This document shows positions 9,563-22,190 of a stretch of DNA of 64,000 bases, one piece after another (position 1 is the stretch's first letter; every line of letters starts with the position of its first letter). A program made the position numbers and the translations under genes. The notes under the pieces were generated by a model. The model did no database searches. It was not told the origin of the DNA and saw only the letters and a list, made by a program, of their open reading frames with translations. Source of the stretch: Spirogloea muscicola. Lineage: Eukaryota > Streptophyta > Zygnematophyceae > Spirogloeales > Spirogloeaceae. Location: NCBI GenBank assembly GCA_009602725.1, contig WELB01000010.1, positions 409,151 to 473,150 of the forward strand. Reading direction: 5' to 3'.

Positions 9563-9595
9563 AGATCGATGCTTTTTTTTTTCCAGCATCGATCT
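9563..9595. other. Perfect 10-bp hairpin with T-rich loop
   Basis: AGATCGATGC at 9,563-9,572 pairs with GCATCGATCT at 9,586-9,595 around a loop starting with ten T. It lies 14 bases after the end of the LINE tail. It may be part of the insertion site or an intergenic hairpin; no function is assigned. Confidence 0.7.
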
Positions 9596-9828
9596 CCAAA
9601 TGCACAACACTCATTCCCCTCCCCAGCCTCTTTGCTCACACACGGCGGCCACGTGTACAGCCCTACGCTCCACCTCCCTGACCAGCAAGCCCGGGNCGGC
9701 GCGCGAGCCCTCCTGTGCCACCGCGAGCTTGGGCCCTCGGCGGCTGGCCGCGCCCCTAGGCACGGGACGTGCGCGCCGCGCGGCGCCTACCGGACGCAGT
9801 GAGCCCCGCCGTGCTCGCGATCAGCTCG

Positions 9829-11482
9829 ATGGCGGCCCGAGGCTGCGCCGGACGAGCGCCGGCATGGCCAGTCCGCGGCCATAGCCTCCAGCCGGCAAGC
9901 CTGTGCGGACCTGGAGGTCACTGACTGATAGCGTCGCTGTGCTGCAGGAGGAGCGGCGCAGCTTTCCGCTGCCTCCATCGAGCTGGCAGCGGCTCGTCCA
10001 CTCGATGCCGTGAGCGACCCTTGGTCCCGCTCGGTCTTTGCCAGCTTCTCCGGCCATGCTCAGCAGCTGCAGGACCTTTCATGTGATACAGCCGTCGTCG
10101 GGAGAGCAGGCAGACGGGCAGCTGCCGTTCGCTCCAAGCGGCAAGAGCACTGGCGTTGACGCGATCGTCCAGGTGGCTGTATTCTGCAGATGGCCCAGCG
10201 GGATCGCCAGTTGCACATGCGGAGCAAGCTGAGGAGCTGCCGGTCAAGGACAGGGCAGGCAGCCCCGGAGGCGCGGCTGCCTCGTCGCCGTCCGTCCTCT
10301 ACAGCTCCGCGGCGATGGTGATCTACGCCTTGGCGGCGGAGGGCCCTGGCTACTCGCAAGCGAGCTACTACACGTCCCTCGGCCTGTTCCTCCTCTCCCT
10401 CCCGGGGCTCTGGTCCCTCATCAAGCGGTCGACCAAATCCAAGGTCTTCATTCGCCTGACCGTCGTCGGCTCTGCTTGGTTGCTTCTCTCTGTGCAATTA
10501 AAGCAGGCACAATTGCCTCAATCTGTTTGATTATGCCGACTGAGCTGTGCTATGCAGCGAGCAGATTGTCAAGAAGACCTTTGAGGTTCCGGGGCCCAAG
10601 GCCAGCGAATCGAAGCCTCTCAACCAGATTGCGGGAGAGATTACCTCTCACTTCACCCGCAACAACTACACCCTCGGTCGGAAGCAGGACGACGTGGTTG
10701 TGTGAGCCATTCTAAAATTCATAAGCGCCCATTTTTTCTGCTCCATTCATCTGTTTCGCGGCTTTCAGCGAGGGTTTAGGCTTTAGGCTTTTAAAATTTC
10801 GTGCAGTCTCCTTTTTCCTCTCCCTCTCTGTTGCTGCCACCCTGTCAGGCGAAAATGGAGTGACCTCACATGGCACTCATGAAAGTGGCTGCCAATTGTA
10901 CAGGTTTGAGGGGATCCTGACACCGAGCAGGAGTCAAGCCGCTTTTTTGATCTTTTGTTCAGCCCTCAGCCTGGCCAGTGTGGGTCTGGTACTCACAATT
11001 ACGTTCCCCCAGGTCGGGAGCAACTGGTACTACCTGACTGTACTCAGCCCCCTTTCGTGAGTGCACTACCAGCAAGCTCTGCTTTCCTAGATGCTATTTT
11101 TGATGCTTTTGGTTTCCCTTTTGATTCCCTTGGTTTTTCGAATTTGTCAAGGTGTGCAAAGACATCCTGCATAAGAAGTACAGATCCTGCCATGTTACTT
11201 GCCTTTTCTTTGTCTTGTGTCATGGAATGCTGTGCACGATTTGTTGAGGCTTCATGTGAGCCATTGATTCCACGGTGGATGGGTGTGCTGGGCAGTGGCA
11301 TCTACTATTGGACCCGGGCTACACGCAAAGAGGAGATCAAGGTCAAGATGGTGGTCGCAGATGACGAGCAGACGGCTGATGTCATTGTCCAGGGGGACGA
11401 TGAGGAGGTCAACAGATTACGACAGGAGCTGGCCTTGATGGAGAAGGGCATGGTATACGTCAAAGGCCTTCTTGAACGGTGA
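9829..11482 (+). CDS. CCB1: CCB1, cofactor assembly factor for cytochrome b6 (heme c-n)
   Basis: A thylakoid membrane protein of the System IV pathway that attaches heme c-n to cytochrome b6. Four exons are clear: an exon ending 10,443 (GYSQASYYTSLGLFLLSLP, GLWSLIKRSTKSK); 10,565-10,701 (IVKKTFEVPGPKA, ITSHFTRNNYTLG); 10,904-11,056 (FEGILTPSRSQAA, SLASVGLVLTITFPQ, SNWYYLTVLSPLS); 11,296-11,482 (GIYYWTRATRKEEIKVKM, VIVQGDDEEVNRLRQEL, EKGMVYVKGLLER, stop). All junctions are in phase with GT-AG borders, and the product matches land-plant CCB1 to its end. Membrane helices lie in the first and third of these exons. The start is uncertain. A chloroplast transit peptide is expected, and the ATG at 9,829 opens an Ala/Arg-rich stretch, but its joining to the exon beginning near 10,191 is a guess. 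An N at 9,696 may hide more of the 5' end. Confidence 0.9.
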
Positions 11483-11736
11483 ATTGAGAATCTGATCTAT
11501 GACAATCTTTGCTGTCAGTGATGTGTTACTGAAGACATTTCCTGTACCTCTCGGTGGTGCGTACATTTTTTTGCATACTCGTGGTGCACAAGAGTATTGC
11601 ACCACAGTTTGGAATAAGAGCTAGTGTGACCTCTTTTTTGACATACTAGCCGCCAATTCTGCTGTGTCGCGTTCTTTGGCAACAGTCTCCAAGAGAGGCC
11701 ACCAATGACTGCCGCATGTACGTGCATATGGCAAAG

Positions 11737-13081
11737 TCAGGCACTGGGGATGGGGTCAGGACATACTGCAGCACATTGGCATCTCGTTAGTAAGCAGACT
11801 GTCAGCATCTGTATCACAGGAAAGCAAACAGAGAGGGAGACTTGTGGCTCCTCATACTTGCAGCTCTTGTTCCCACATGCTTGAGGCATTGCCCTCTTGG
11901 GTATTACATTGAAGTAACTGTTTTTTCCTGAGAAGGACACGTGCAAGGACAGAGGAAGATGTGCTTCACACCCATATTTGATGTCAGCGTCAATAGTGGA
12001 GTAGTAGGAGCCCAGTACTGCCCACGTGTCAGATACCAAGTGGGGTAGGCTCACGGATGGAGGTCGTGTTGTTGTGTGGCCTGCTTACACAGCTGCAAGG
12101 GTTTTTGACGTGCCAAGCAGTGGGAACGGGTATTTCAATCGTTAGAGCAAAGCAAGTGGCTGAGTCAACAGGCCCAGTATGCCTCAAAGAGAACATGCCA
12201 TCAACGATTGCAACAGTGCGATTGCCAAAAACAAAATGGTGAGTAGCTCAAGAGCAGGAAAGAACGAGCTCAAAGAGGACATGCGAGCTCCTGCAAGTAG
12301 GCAATGCTGTCAGCGGCCAACCCAAAACACACATCTGATGAGTACGTGATCATGTATTGCGCCAGTGGCTGGGAGCCCAAGAAGATTGTGGCTGCTCGAT
12401 ACTGAGGAGAAAGGGCGCCAGCAGATCAAGCCATGGCAGCTTACCAGGAACATAGATTTAATACTCTTGTGCTGTTATTAGTCACCATGTGGTCAACAGT
12501 GTGCTTGCCACCAGGCTTCTGTGAGAGGCAGTGATGAAGAGGAGCCAGACAGAAACGTGGGGAAGAATTAGGGAGTGGGAAGAGTGGAAAAGTCGAGGAC
12601 GTTGGCCGATGGCAGACGGCGGCTGTGGAGGGAGATAGAGATGGTGCTCTTCTACGTAGGGCGGTGGCTGGGAAGGGCAAGCAGAAACGTAGACGAGTGT
12701 CTGAGAGGAAGCCCCAACAAGATGGACAATCTGCGCTGCGGCGCAACATGAAGACATCATGCCAGCAGCAGTTGCAGCTGGAAAGCCACGTGTTATAGGT
12801 GGCCTGTTGATTGTCCCTCCCGACCCCAAGCCATAAGGGTAAGGAGAACAGTGCGCACGACCAAGGGAGGCCAGATAAAGCCAATCCACTGTTTGGGCAA
12901 GACATTGTGCAAATATTGCAGTCACACAAATCAAGGCACTTATGCCAATTAGGAGAAGTAGTGAGCTCTTGCCTTCTGCGGGCGAGCACTCCTCCATCTT
13001 CTTCTTGCCAGGGGGTCGGGGGCTGTGGGGGCTAAGGTAACAGCGGGAGAGACTGCTGAAGAGGGACTCAACACTACTCAC
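11737..13081 (-). CDS. Unrecognised minus-strand gene with a membrane segment (uncertain)
   Basis: A 199-residue frame runs from the ATG at 13,081 to 12,482, with one strong membrane segment at residues 39-60 (SSLLLLIGISALICVTAIFA) and a proline-rich stretch (SACPSQPPPYVEEHHLYLPP). Further left on the same strand are protein-like pieces: about 12,325-12,405 (AATIFLGSQPLAQYMITY), 12,060-12,240 (NRTVAIVDGMFSLRHTG) and 11,880-12,054 (LVSDTWAVLGSYYSTIDADI). A donor-like GTAAGC at 12,444 and an acceptor-like CTCCTCAG near 12,403 exist, but the frames do not join cleanly, so exon structure is unsolved. The segments look like a type II membrane protein with an extracytoplasmic domain carrying possible N-glycosylation sites. 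I do not recognise the family. It is divergent from the phytyl ester synthase-like gene to its right. Confidence 0.35.
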
Positions 13082-13144
13082 GAGTGAGCATGTACGGATG
13101 GATTTGACAAGCTAATTTGGGGAGCCGGGGAGCACCGTAAGGGC

Positions 13145-13262
13145 AGATAAGTCCCGGCTGTCCAATTCAAATTAGACAAAGCCGGGGTTCAGATCAGATA
13201 TAATAAATCTCTGGATTTCCCTTCGTCTACTATTCCGCTGGAGCTATCCGTCGAGGGCCCCC
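13145..13262 (+). promoter_or_regulatory. Possible promoter of the phytyl ester synthase-like gene
   Basis: A dyad (CCCGGCT at 13,153-13,159 and AGCCGGG at 13,180-13,186) is followed by an AT-rich TATA-like stretch, GATATAATAAAT, near 13,197-13,208. The sequence then turns GC-rich, as do the 5' regions of other genes here. The link to the gene starting at 13,705 is inferred from position only. Confidence 0.3.
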
Positions 13263-13704
13263 ACCGTTTGCGACGGCAGCGGCAGCCGCGGTATGGGACA
13301 CGGTGGCACCTTGTAGGCCCCTCGCCATTGGTAGTAGTAAGCACCAGCTACGTTGTCTGCTCGGCCAGCTGCGACGCAGCTCGCCTCCGCCAACCCCCCC
13401 ACGCGCTTCCCCAGCTCACACATTCGCAGGCGCCTCTCGTTCCCGAGACTCCGGCCGCGTGGCGAGCGGCGCTGCCTGCGGCAAGGCTTTCTCCATCTCC
13501 CGACGATGCTGGACGCAGCACGGCGTGACGGCGTTTGACAAACGGCCTCGCAATGCGGGAGCTGCCGCCTTCTGCAGCGGAGCTGGCCCAAGACTTGCCG
13601 ACAGCTTCTGAGCTGCAGCTGCGGCCTCCGACGAACTCCTGCAGTATGCAGCCGCTTTGAGGGCTGCACTTTGAGGCCGAAAGCACGTTGCCGGGGGCGG
13701 TGCA

Positions 13705-16700
13705 ATGGCTTCTCTGGCAGGGCCTTTCACAGGAGCGGGTCTGTCTGGCTGCTTTGATAGCCCCTCTGGCGGTCACCGCCGCAGGCGGCTAGCATGTACG
13801 CGCCGACTTTCAGCTCGACTGCCACAAACCTCCTTGCAGCTGGCAATTTCACAGGGAAGCTATGGCAGCGGTGCTTCCAGCAGGCAAGGTGCAGCGTCGG
13901 CGGCTGCTGAAAATCCTGGCCTCCCTGCAGAGCAGCTTCCCTTCCAGTACAGAGAAACCCCGCTGGTGACCACTGCGGTCAGCAGATTCGTGCCGTTCTC
14001 TGATATCGAGGACCGTGATGGCACGGAGGACTGGATAGTGGACACACAGGGACTGGAGGTACCAGCGGTGCTCGACATCATCCTGGGGCTGTCCGAGCCC
14101 AAATTCTTGGCTCCAAGGGGCTGCAGACGCAATCTGGACCTCATGGTCTACGTGCCGGGCTTGGATGGCACGGTACGAGACCACTGCTCATGAGCTGACA
14201 AGCCTTCATCGTTGGGATGAGCGCAGGTGTCTCATTGCTGCCTCGCTGTGAGACTTCATACCCTGCTGTGCTCTAGTGCAGGGCTTGTTCTTGGAAAGGC
14301 ACCTGGCAGAGCTCGAAATTGAGTACGACATACGGTGCCTTTCCATTCCGCCAACTGACAGCTCATCATATGCAGACCTTGCTGACAGGTGAAATTGGTG
14401 GAACTATCTCTACATTCCTGATGCATTCACACATATTAATGTTCTCACATATACTCCTTCACATCCTGGTGCACTCATGTCCACACGGTTTGACATGAGC
14501 CATTGGAGGCATGCCTGATGTCTATAAACTTGCAGACAGTCTGAATATGGTCACTGCCGACTCTGACCTGCCATTTTCAGCCTCTTGGAACAGACTGGCT
14601 TTGATGATTGAAGACGAAGTTCACTGGCACGATAGAAATGCCAAGGGAAGAGTAGCCTCTGCAGCTCTGACAGCTGGTAGCTCCAAGGACCTCATGCAAT
14701 ATGTGAGTGGAAAGACTCTGAAGACTGCAAAGAGGACCGTGACTATCGTTGCCGAGAGCTTTGGAGCTGGAATAGGAGTGGCACTTGCTGCACAGAATGC
14801 TGAACTAGTTGATTACCTAGTCTTCATCAACAGGTTTTGGTCACAGCCTTCACTTCTCTGAGAGTACAAGTCTTGTCCTCTCATATTCAGCTGAGATGTG
14901 TTGTTCTATCTAGAGGATTCGACTGCAATCTGCTTCATTGAAAGTCGTAGAAGTGTTGTGGCAACTTGCAAATATTGTCATAACATCTTCATGACTTAGT
15001 CATGTAGGATTTGGAAGTGTAACACTTGAACTGGCAACTCACCTGCCTAACCTGCTGTTGAATTACACCTAGCAGCTCAGCTAAATCTGTGCGACTGACA
15101 CTGCAGCGGGAGCGGATTAAGGCGTCGGCCATTACTTCTGCTTGGCTCTCGCCTGGTGCGTCTACTTGCACCATGTTACATAGCACTCATAGCTGGTCTT
15201 CATGAGGAGAGTAACAAGCTGAGGCTTTGACTCAGCTACACAGCAGTTTAGCACGGAAGCCACGCAGAGTGTTACTACTTCTGAGCCAGATACTTGTTGC
15301 CCTCCTACTACTAGACTAAGAAGCCTGACTGCAGCCTGACTCACGTACTGCAAGAGTCTTATGTTTCTTCTCAGGTTCCATATGCACCTGCAATGGCGTA
15401 CCTGCATGATCTGAGCTCCATTGCGTTGGCACCTTTACTTACCAGCTGGCGGCGAGTAGCTGAGACCAGCCAATACATGATCTTGCCTCCCTTTAGGTAC
15501 TTGGCAGCTCTCAGTACATAGCACAGGAGATATCAAACTTTTGAAGCATGTCAAAGAGCTCACCACGTGGAATACATCACTGTAAGTACTGTCATTTGAC
15601 TTCCACATATGCACTTTCTGGCTGCTTTTGCAGTACGCAGCTGCTCAAACAGGATGTGGTGTCGCGGAGGCTCAACATGATGGCTGCCTGGCAGCCTTCT
15701 GATGCTACGCTGTCGGCCATCACAGCAACAACCCTCCTTGTTGCCAGGTAATGTTGGAGATTAGAGAGCTTGTAAGAGTTCTGAGGCATGGCCGAGCGCT
15801 TGGCACCTTGGAAGTACACATTGGGTTTGCCATGTCACATCCAGGCTTCCACTGTTGGACATGGAAGATGTCTCGTCTTCTGTTCTACATGTCTATCCCA
15901 AGACATGATGTTCAATCCAGCTCATTTGATGAATAGCAGAGCAGAATCTCAGGATTTTGATTCGAGTTCTGCTTATATAGCGCCATTGTGTCAACTTGAT
16001 AGTAGCCGAGGTTGCTTGTATACTATTTGTACAGTGGTGCCGACAGACTTCTTCCGTCGGTGGAGGAAGCCTATGGACTTGCCACCTGCATACCAAATTG
16101 CCAAATTCACGTTCTCCCATTCTCGGGCCACATTCCTCTCCTCGAGGTCGAGTGTGGCGCTGACCTATGTCTTCATTGGATTGCACTATTGAGGAATTTC
16201 TTGAGGGATTTGTAAAAGTCCAGAGGATGGTGTAATTGGGCTAAGGCGTTCGTACTGTTACGGTGCAGGAGGATGTCAAGCTGGTAAATATATTAGCAGG
16301 GGCTCGATTCTTACCATCGCAAAGTCATTCTCTGAGCGGAGGACATCAGCACCAAGACGAGGTCTGACAATAAAGTAGTCATGGCTTACAAGACACTGCT
16401 CTTCAAAGCTTGTCGAATATTTTGTTGCTGCTGCTTTTGATCAAAGTGTTTTACTTTGTCATGGCTATTTTCCAGAGCATTGCGTCTCCTTTGTATCCTA
16501 CGATCTCCTCGAACGAGGCTTTGGAAGACGTTTCACAACTAGGTGTTGGCTTTTCAGCATCAGGCTTAGCATACAGCTCCACAGACACACCCGCAGAAGT
16601 CATAGATGGAGCAGCTGTTGTTCTCTCTCTCCAAGTAGAGGAGCCCGCTATCTTCAAGACAGCTTCTACTCATGAAGCTGCCGGCCTTGCAGAACGTGCG

Positions 16701-19664
16701 AGCATGGCAGGGGACGATGCCTGCATAGAAATATCAGGTCCCACTGACAAGCTTCTGGCCAGCCAGGCTGTGAGTGGGCAAGAGGAGGAAGAGGGGGTAG
16801 ACGGGCTTGTCAAGGCATGGGCGCTGGCCAAGGTAAAGGGGAGAAGTAGTCAGGATAGAGAGAGTCCTCTGGATGCCTTCCTGGCTCTGAACAAGGAGAG
16901 AGGCGACAAGGCATGGATGCGATGGATGTTCCCATACTCGTCCATTCAGGACAAAGCTGTGCCGCGCTCCTTGCGCCTACTTCCAGAACAGAGGAGTCAG
17001 CCTGATAGCAATGTTACTCCAGGAGTCCCTCCTGACACGAGCTCGGACCTGCTGCAAGGTGATATGGCAGTATCATCAGCAAATAGGTCAGAGGAAATTA
17101 TTCAGCAGGATCAGCAGGTTGACCTTTTGATCAAAAACGTTGACAGTGGCTCAGAAGTCAGGCTAGGACATCCAAGCAAGGAGACAAAGAGTGAAGGGCA
17201 CAGGGGTCTTGGCATGGCCCATGCTGCTGAGGGAATGTCCTTGTCTCAAGCACTCCCTGATGAGAACCTAGAGAGGCAAGGTGTGACTGGCCTTGCCTGG
17301 AGCAGGGCAGGGGCTGAGCCAGAGACTGGTCTTGCAAGGAGAGACAGGGGAGATATTGTGCCAATCCAGAGGCAAAATGGAAAGCTAGCTATCATTGAAC
17401 GAGGCTCCACACGCAGCAGGGTCACAGCAGCAGAGGCTGGAGTGAAGTTAGAACGCTTGTTGCTTGACATCCCTCAATACCGTGTCTGGAATTGGTTGAC
17501 GCGGCCCCAGTTCTCTGGTGAGTGACTGGCTCCACCTATGGCAAAGCCTTTCGAGATATTGGTCCCGTATGAGATGTAAAATTTCACAGTCCACTTTTCT
17601 ATGCAGGACTGGAGAATATTCCAACCCATGAGCGGCCTCTTCTTTTTGTTGGAAATCACACAATCTTTGGTATCTATGACATGTAAGAGGTCGTCTTCTG
17701 ACATGCATATCTAGTTGCACCAGAATGGTCACATGCAGACGATGTCCTTGTCATCATGTTCATCAAAGCCATCACCTCACACGAAATGCTGCTCACATCA
17801 TGAAACGAGCCTGCACATGCATGCACAGGTAGTCATTCACTGATCTGTTCCCTCTTGTTGTAGGCCTCTGATGTTGATGGAGCTCCAGAAGAGAAAGGGG
17901 CTGACTCTGCGAGGACTGGCTGACCCACTTCATTGGGCTTCTCCATTTGGAGAACTTCTGGCTTCATATGGAGCAGTAGTGGTCAGTCAGACTATTGTGG
18001 CAGAGCATCACGTGTCTCTCATCTACAAGTCCGTCATGCTTTATTGCACACATGTATTCAATAATTAACAAGAAGGTGTTGGTCACAGGCAGCACCTGCA
18101 TGTACTGCAGGTAGCATGTAGATTGTACATGCCCGGCACTTGAGGCAGGCCATGCAGCTTTGTATGATTTCTTGTATATTGTTGACATGTGTCAGCTCAT
18201 GTGCTACAGGCATCGCCAAGAAACTGCTTCAAGTTGCTGCAAGAGGGTGAGTGCGTCCTGCTCTACCCAGGTGGCGGCAAGGAGGTTGCCAAGAGGAAAG
18301 GCCAGAAGTACAAATTGCTGTGGAAGGAGCAAACAGACTTTGTACGGCTTGCTATGCGCTTTGGCTGCACCATCATCCCATTTTCTGCACTTGGTGTAGA
18401 GGATGCCTTTGACATCCTCATGGATCCTGAGTGCGTTGCCACTGTCCATGTCAGCAACCCTGTTGTTGCCTTCTATGGTACTGTTGTATTGCTCCTGGTC
18501 TTCCGCTCGGTCTGCTTGTGTGAATCTCAGTTGGTGGTTGATCAGTTGTCAGATGAACAAGGGAAACCCTTCCTGGCATTTTGAGAGGAACACGCGCAGG
18601 ATGCTCTCTTTTGCAGAGTGTAGACAGTCCTCATCCTGTGCAACTGATGAAGATATTTGTTCCTGCTCTTCAGGGAGATAATGGCGACACCACTTGGCAA
18701 CGTGATACGTCCCGTGCTGCAGGCTGCTGGTAGTCTTCCATCTTGGGCATGCCTGAGCTGTATGTGAGGGGACGAAGGCATGCGGCGCTTGAGAGGGGGA
18801 GTGAGTTCAGACTTGTGGAAGCGGAGGTTGTGTCAGGCCTTATTCAATGCATGTTCACATCTTTGCAAGTTGCTCATCAAAGCTGATGGCTTACGTCTGT
18901 GCCTAGTGATGGTATGTGACGTTACAGGTCTTACTGAAGAAGTCCTCCTTCCACTTACATCCACTGTTGGCCTGCTACCACGTCCGGAACGTCTTTACTT
19001 TCACTTTGGTCAGTGAGTGAAGAATGACCAAATAAGGGCTGCTGGTCTGACTTGCTTACCGAGGGGAAGTACGGCGTCTTGTGCCAATCATGCAGGGACC
19101 CTGTTTGACAAGCAAGGGTGGCATGTGGGTGAGGGTGCAGGGGAGCCTATCAGGACAGATATTTTCTCTCGTGCAACCCTGGCTGATCGAGAGGCATGCA
19201 GTCAACTGTACCAGGTGAAGACCGTTGCAATGAGATGTCCAGCCTGTCTTAAAGTTTGGCACATATACCCTCTATCGCCCTCATGGGAGCCTATGGAGAG
19301 GGCAGTCTTTCATCTGCTTATTGCATAGCATGCTCTCCTTCACTGGCAAAGGAGCTTTTGGTGTAAAGAGATGCGGGAGCAGGTAGTATGACCATGTATG
19401 GAAGTTTGCCATAGGCTTTGACCTGATGTGTGCCAGAATGAATGTTCCACAGAGGGTGAGGCAGTCCGTGGAAGACGGCATTAGGCTTCTTCAAAGTAAA
19501 CGGGATAAGGATCCCCTCCGCGACCTGTTTTCTCGTACTTTGGTACGACCTATGCCTTTATTATCATGCTATAGAGTTTCTGGTTTTCAGAAATACAAAA
19601 GGGGTAATAGATTACTTTTCACCAGGCTGACCTCTTTAATGTACTGGACTTCTGGAGCAGATGA
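13705..19664 (+). CDS. Phytyl ester synthase-like (esterase/lipase + acyltransferase, PES/ELT family)
   Basis: A plastid enzyme family that makes fatty acid phytyl esters and triacylglycerol from chlorophyll-derived phytol and plastid acyl groups. The ATG at 13,705 opens a Ser/Arg/Leu-rich likely transit peptide. The alpha/beta hydrolase half has YVPGLDGT at the end of exon 13,705-14,172, joined in phase to GLFLERHL (14,282-14,388). Exon 14,681-14,833 carries the nucleophile elbow (TIVAESFGAGIG, a GxSxG-type motif with Ser in ESFG). A likely catalytic His exon starts at 16,035 (GADRLLPS, PFSGHIPLLE). The acyltransferase half runs GLENIPTHERPLLFVGNHT (17,607-17,682), PLMLMELQKRKGLTLRG (17,864-17,981), LLYPGGGKEVAKRKGQKY (18,210-18,429), RPERLYFHFG, EDGIRLLQSKRDKDPLRDLF, and last exon ADLFNVLDFWSR at 19,627-19,664. 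Between the halves sits one exon of about 1.0 kb (16,474-17,517) that plant relatives lack. Some small exons at 15.3-15.7 kb are only approximate. Confidence 0.88.
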
Positions 19665-20650
19665 ATGTCTTTGAAGGATGGGATGGCTTATAGGACAAAA
19701 CCCCGTTCCGTGATGAAGGAAAGAGCACCTCAGAAGTCTGCATTGCCTTCAGAATGAGCAACACATTGTATGTTCCTTGTCTCTCGCTTCTCGCCTTTCA
19801 AATACATATTGTTGGAAGAGGCTGTACAACATATATTTTCTGTCTCTCTTGCTGCTCGCCTTTCAAGTACATACATACATACACTGTATGCCACGGTACT
19901 TTAAGAATCGCGAATGGGGTGTATTCATGGCGTTTAGCCTTAGGCGCATCTAGTACTCTCATGGTGCAATGTGTCGATCTTGTACACGCTTGCAGTAAGT
20001 GGATGTGGATGACCGTCAGTATATACAGCGTGGATGCAGGATGCAAGGACAGGTGGATTTACTGCAAGCACAAGAGAGGGGCTTGCTTTGATCAATGCCG
20101 CCACTTTCTACCAACCAAGCTCCTGTCGCGTGTCGGTACCGTAATTACAATGCCCTTATGGGCGAGTTAAATGCTGGCTCTTGATGGAAGCCGAACATTC
20201 TCACAATCGAGGTGCTCGGTCACAGCAGTTACAATGACTAATAAGGAGTGAGCTCGCTCTCACCAGTACAGACTGTGGGGTGCAACTCTTTACATTCTTT
20301 GACTGAGGAGCAGTATGCCGTTTAGCAGCAATTCTATAGCTGCCCACTGAGACAGGCAGTGCACGTCTCTCATGCCGCAATAAGACATGCTCTTATATTT
20401 ATATGCATGCAGCTTGTTGCTTCCCTGGAGTGGCTCCAGTCCTGCATTGGCAGACACGCAGAGCTCAAGCAGCGCCACGCCTGTCCTCCACTCAGTGTCA
20501 CGTCCTTAAGATTACATAAGGAGCTGAACAAGTATGCGGCTGAGGCACCTGTTTACTGCCTTGTGCCATCCCCCCCACCTCCTGCGACTCGGCAGGCCAG
20601 TCCAAGTTACCGCCCATATCCAAGGAACCGAAATCCCGCAGTTTTGGGAC
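19665..20650. other. Intergenic, no gene seen
   Basis: 3' flank of the preceding gene. The only structure noted is a short imperfect duplication at about 19,781-19,880 (CTCGCCTTTCAAATACATAT and CTCGCCTTTCAAGTACATAC) with a CATACATA microsatellite. No open frame resembles a known protein. Confidence 0.5.
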
Positions 20651-20654
20651 CTTA

Positions 20655-21130
20655 AGTCCACCTTGTCTACTCATTGTGGGCTGGCCTTTCACAGCCTTCG
20701 CCCCCTTCAGAGAGCCTCGTCACCAGTAAGCCAGGCTACTGGCATCCATGGCGGTGACCTAGCTCCCCACAGCTCCCCACATTAGCTTGTCAGCTTTTAT
20801 GTACTCGCTGTGGCTTCTAAAGTCTCTCACTGTGGCTTCTGTAGTCTCCTTCAGCTGCATGCTCCCCTGTTACCTTCAGCCCCTAATTGCCAAGGGCTTC
20901 GCTTTGTGAAGCAGATACTCGCTATGTGAACAAGTCTGTACAACATATTGGATTAACTCGACCTCCCGTGCTATTCCATGCGCACTGTGCACGCCTTCCA
21001 ATAGGGGAGTTGCGTCCACATGAAAGCTCTACCCAGAATGTGGCAATGCCCGTGGAAGGCCAGCCCAAGAGACCTTGTTCAATCACTTAGGGCTGGCTAT
21101 TCACAACCCTCGCCCCTCCTCCGCGTTGGC
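20655..21130. mobile_element. Scattered LINE 3' hairpin ends
   Basis: A sense end at about 20,664-20,712 (TGTGGGCTGGCCTTTCACAG) is followed by a composite at about 21,055-21,125: antisense GGAAGGCCAGCCCAAGAGAC, then sense AGGGCTGGCTATTCACAACC. All are variants of the hairpin end of the window's LINE lineage and are heavily truncated and diverged. Confidence 0.55.
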
Positions 21131-21299
21131 TTACTCAAGGCACATGACAAGGTTAAAGGGCCAGCAAGCGCCAAAAACAACACAGCTACGCAAATCGGAC
21201 GTTACGGGTGGATGCTCAACACCCTTGGTCAGCAGCCGCAAGTCTGAGTAGCTTGCAGCCGGAAGAAAGTGTCATTACGGCGATAGTCTGAATGAGCTG

Positions 21300-22190
21300 C
21301 CAAAGCCCGGCCTGACTTAGACGAGTGGCACGGAACGGCGACGAGCGCGAGAAGAGAAGCGCTGGACGTAACGCCGTGCCAGGGCTCGGCGGCCAATTCC
21401 GGACTTCGGGGCGCGTGGCCGGGGGCTTCCACGTGGCGAGCGCCCGCCCGGTCCCGCGGGAGCGGGAGATACGGGGCGGTTGGCGCCTACACGTGGCTGC
21501 AGCGCCCGCGTGCCGCGTCGCGCGCGGATTGGCTGCCGCGGCGGGGGGTGGTCCCCCCACCCGGGGGCTCAAAGAATCCGGCCGAGCGCCAGATCGGCGA
21601 GCAGGCCAGATTTTTGTGCACACCAATTTCTGTGGGCTAATACGATAAGATCGATCACGCGGCCCCGCTCCCAAACATCCAACCGGTCAGTGACCAGCCA
21701 AATATTGACCATCGAGCCTTCCCGCTGATATGCCGAGCGAAGTGGCGGGGAGCCGCATCGAACCCCCCACCTCTCTGACTGACGGCCCAGCCCCCCGCCC
21801 CCGCCAGCTCCGGTGGCACAGGTCCCGCAACCCTCGCTTGCCACCTTCCGCAGCGCCTCCCCGCCCCCCTCCTACCCCCGCCGCCGNGGGCGACGCCGCG
21901 CCCTCCGCGCCCCACGCCGGTCTCCCGCAGGTCCGCGCCCGCCCCTGAATGGCATGCCACCCTCCGCTCTCCGTCGCCCGCTGGCCGCGATGTGCAGCTC
22001 GCCAGTCGAGTCGGCCATCGAGTGCCCGCCGCAGCTGTCGGCCTGCAGCTGTTGAGCGCGGCGTCTCTTTGTTGGGAAGGCACCTCAAGATCCCCTTGCC
22101 CTCCCAGATGTATTCTGTACCCCATGTGCTTCGCTGCTGGTCCGCAAGCTAATCTGACATTTACTTTCCCCGCCGTCCTCGCTTGTCCAG
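21300..22190 (+). promoter_or_regulatory. GC-rich 5' region of the REF/SRPP gene
   Basis: GC-rich DNA with an unresolved N at 21,887 leads up to the splice acceptor at 22,190 (CTTGTCCAG). The short first exon with the start codon must lie here, but no ATG can be chosen with confidence. Open frames on both strands look like by-products of high GC. Confidence 0.5.

Noticed and set aside
13244-13705. Long Ala/Arg-rich frames on both strands before the PES-like gene
   Set aside because: The frames overlap on both strands in GC-rich DNA. The ATG at 13,705 already gives a good transit peptide, so none is needed.
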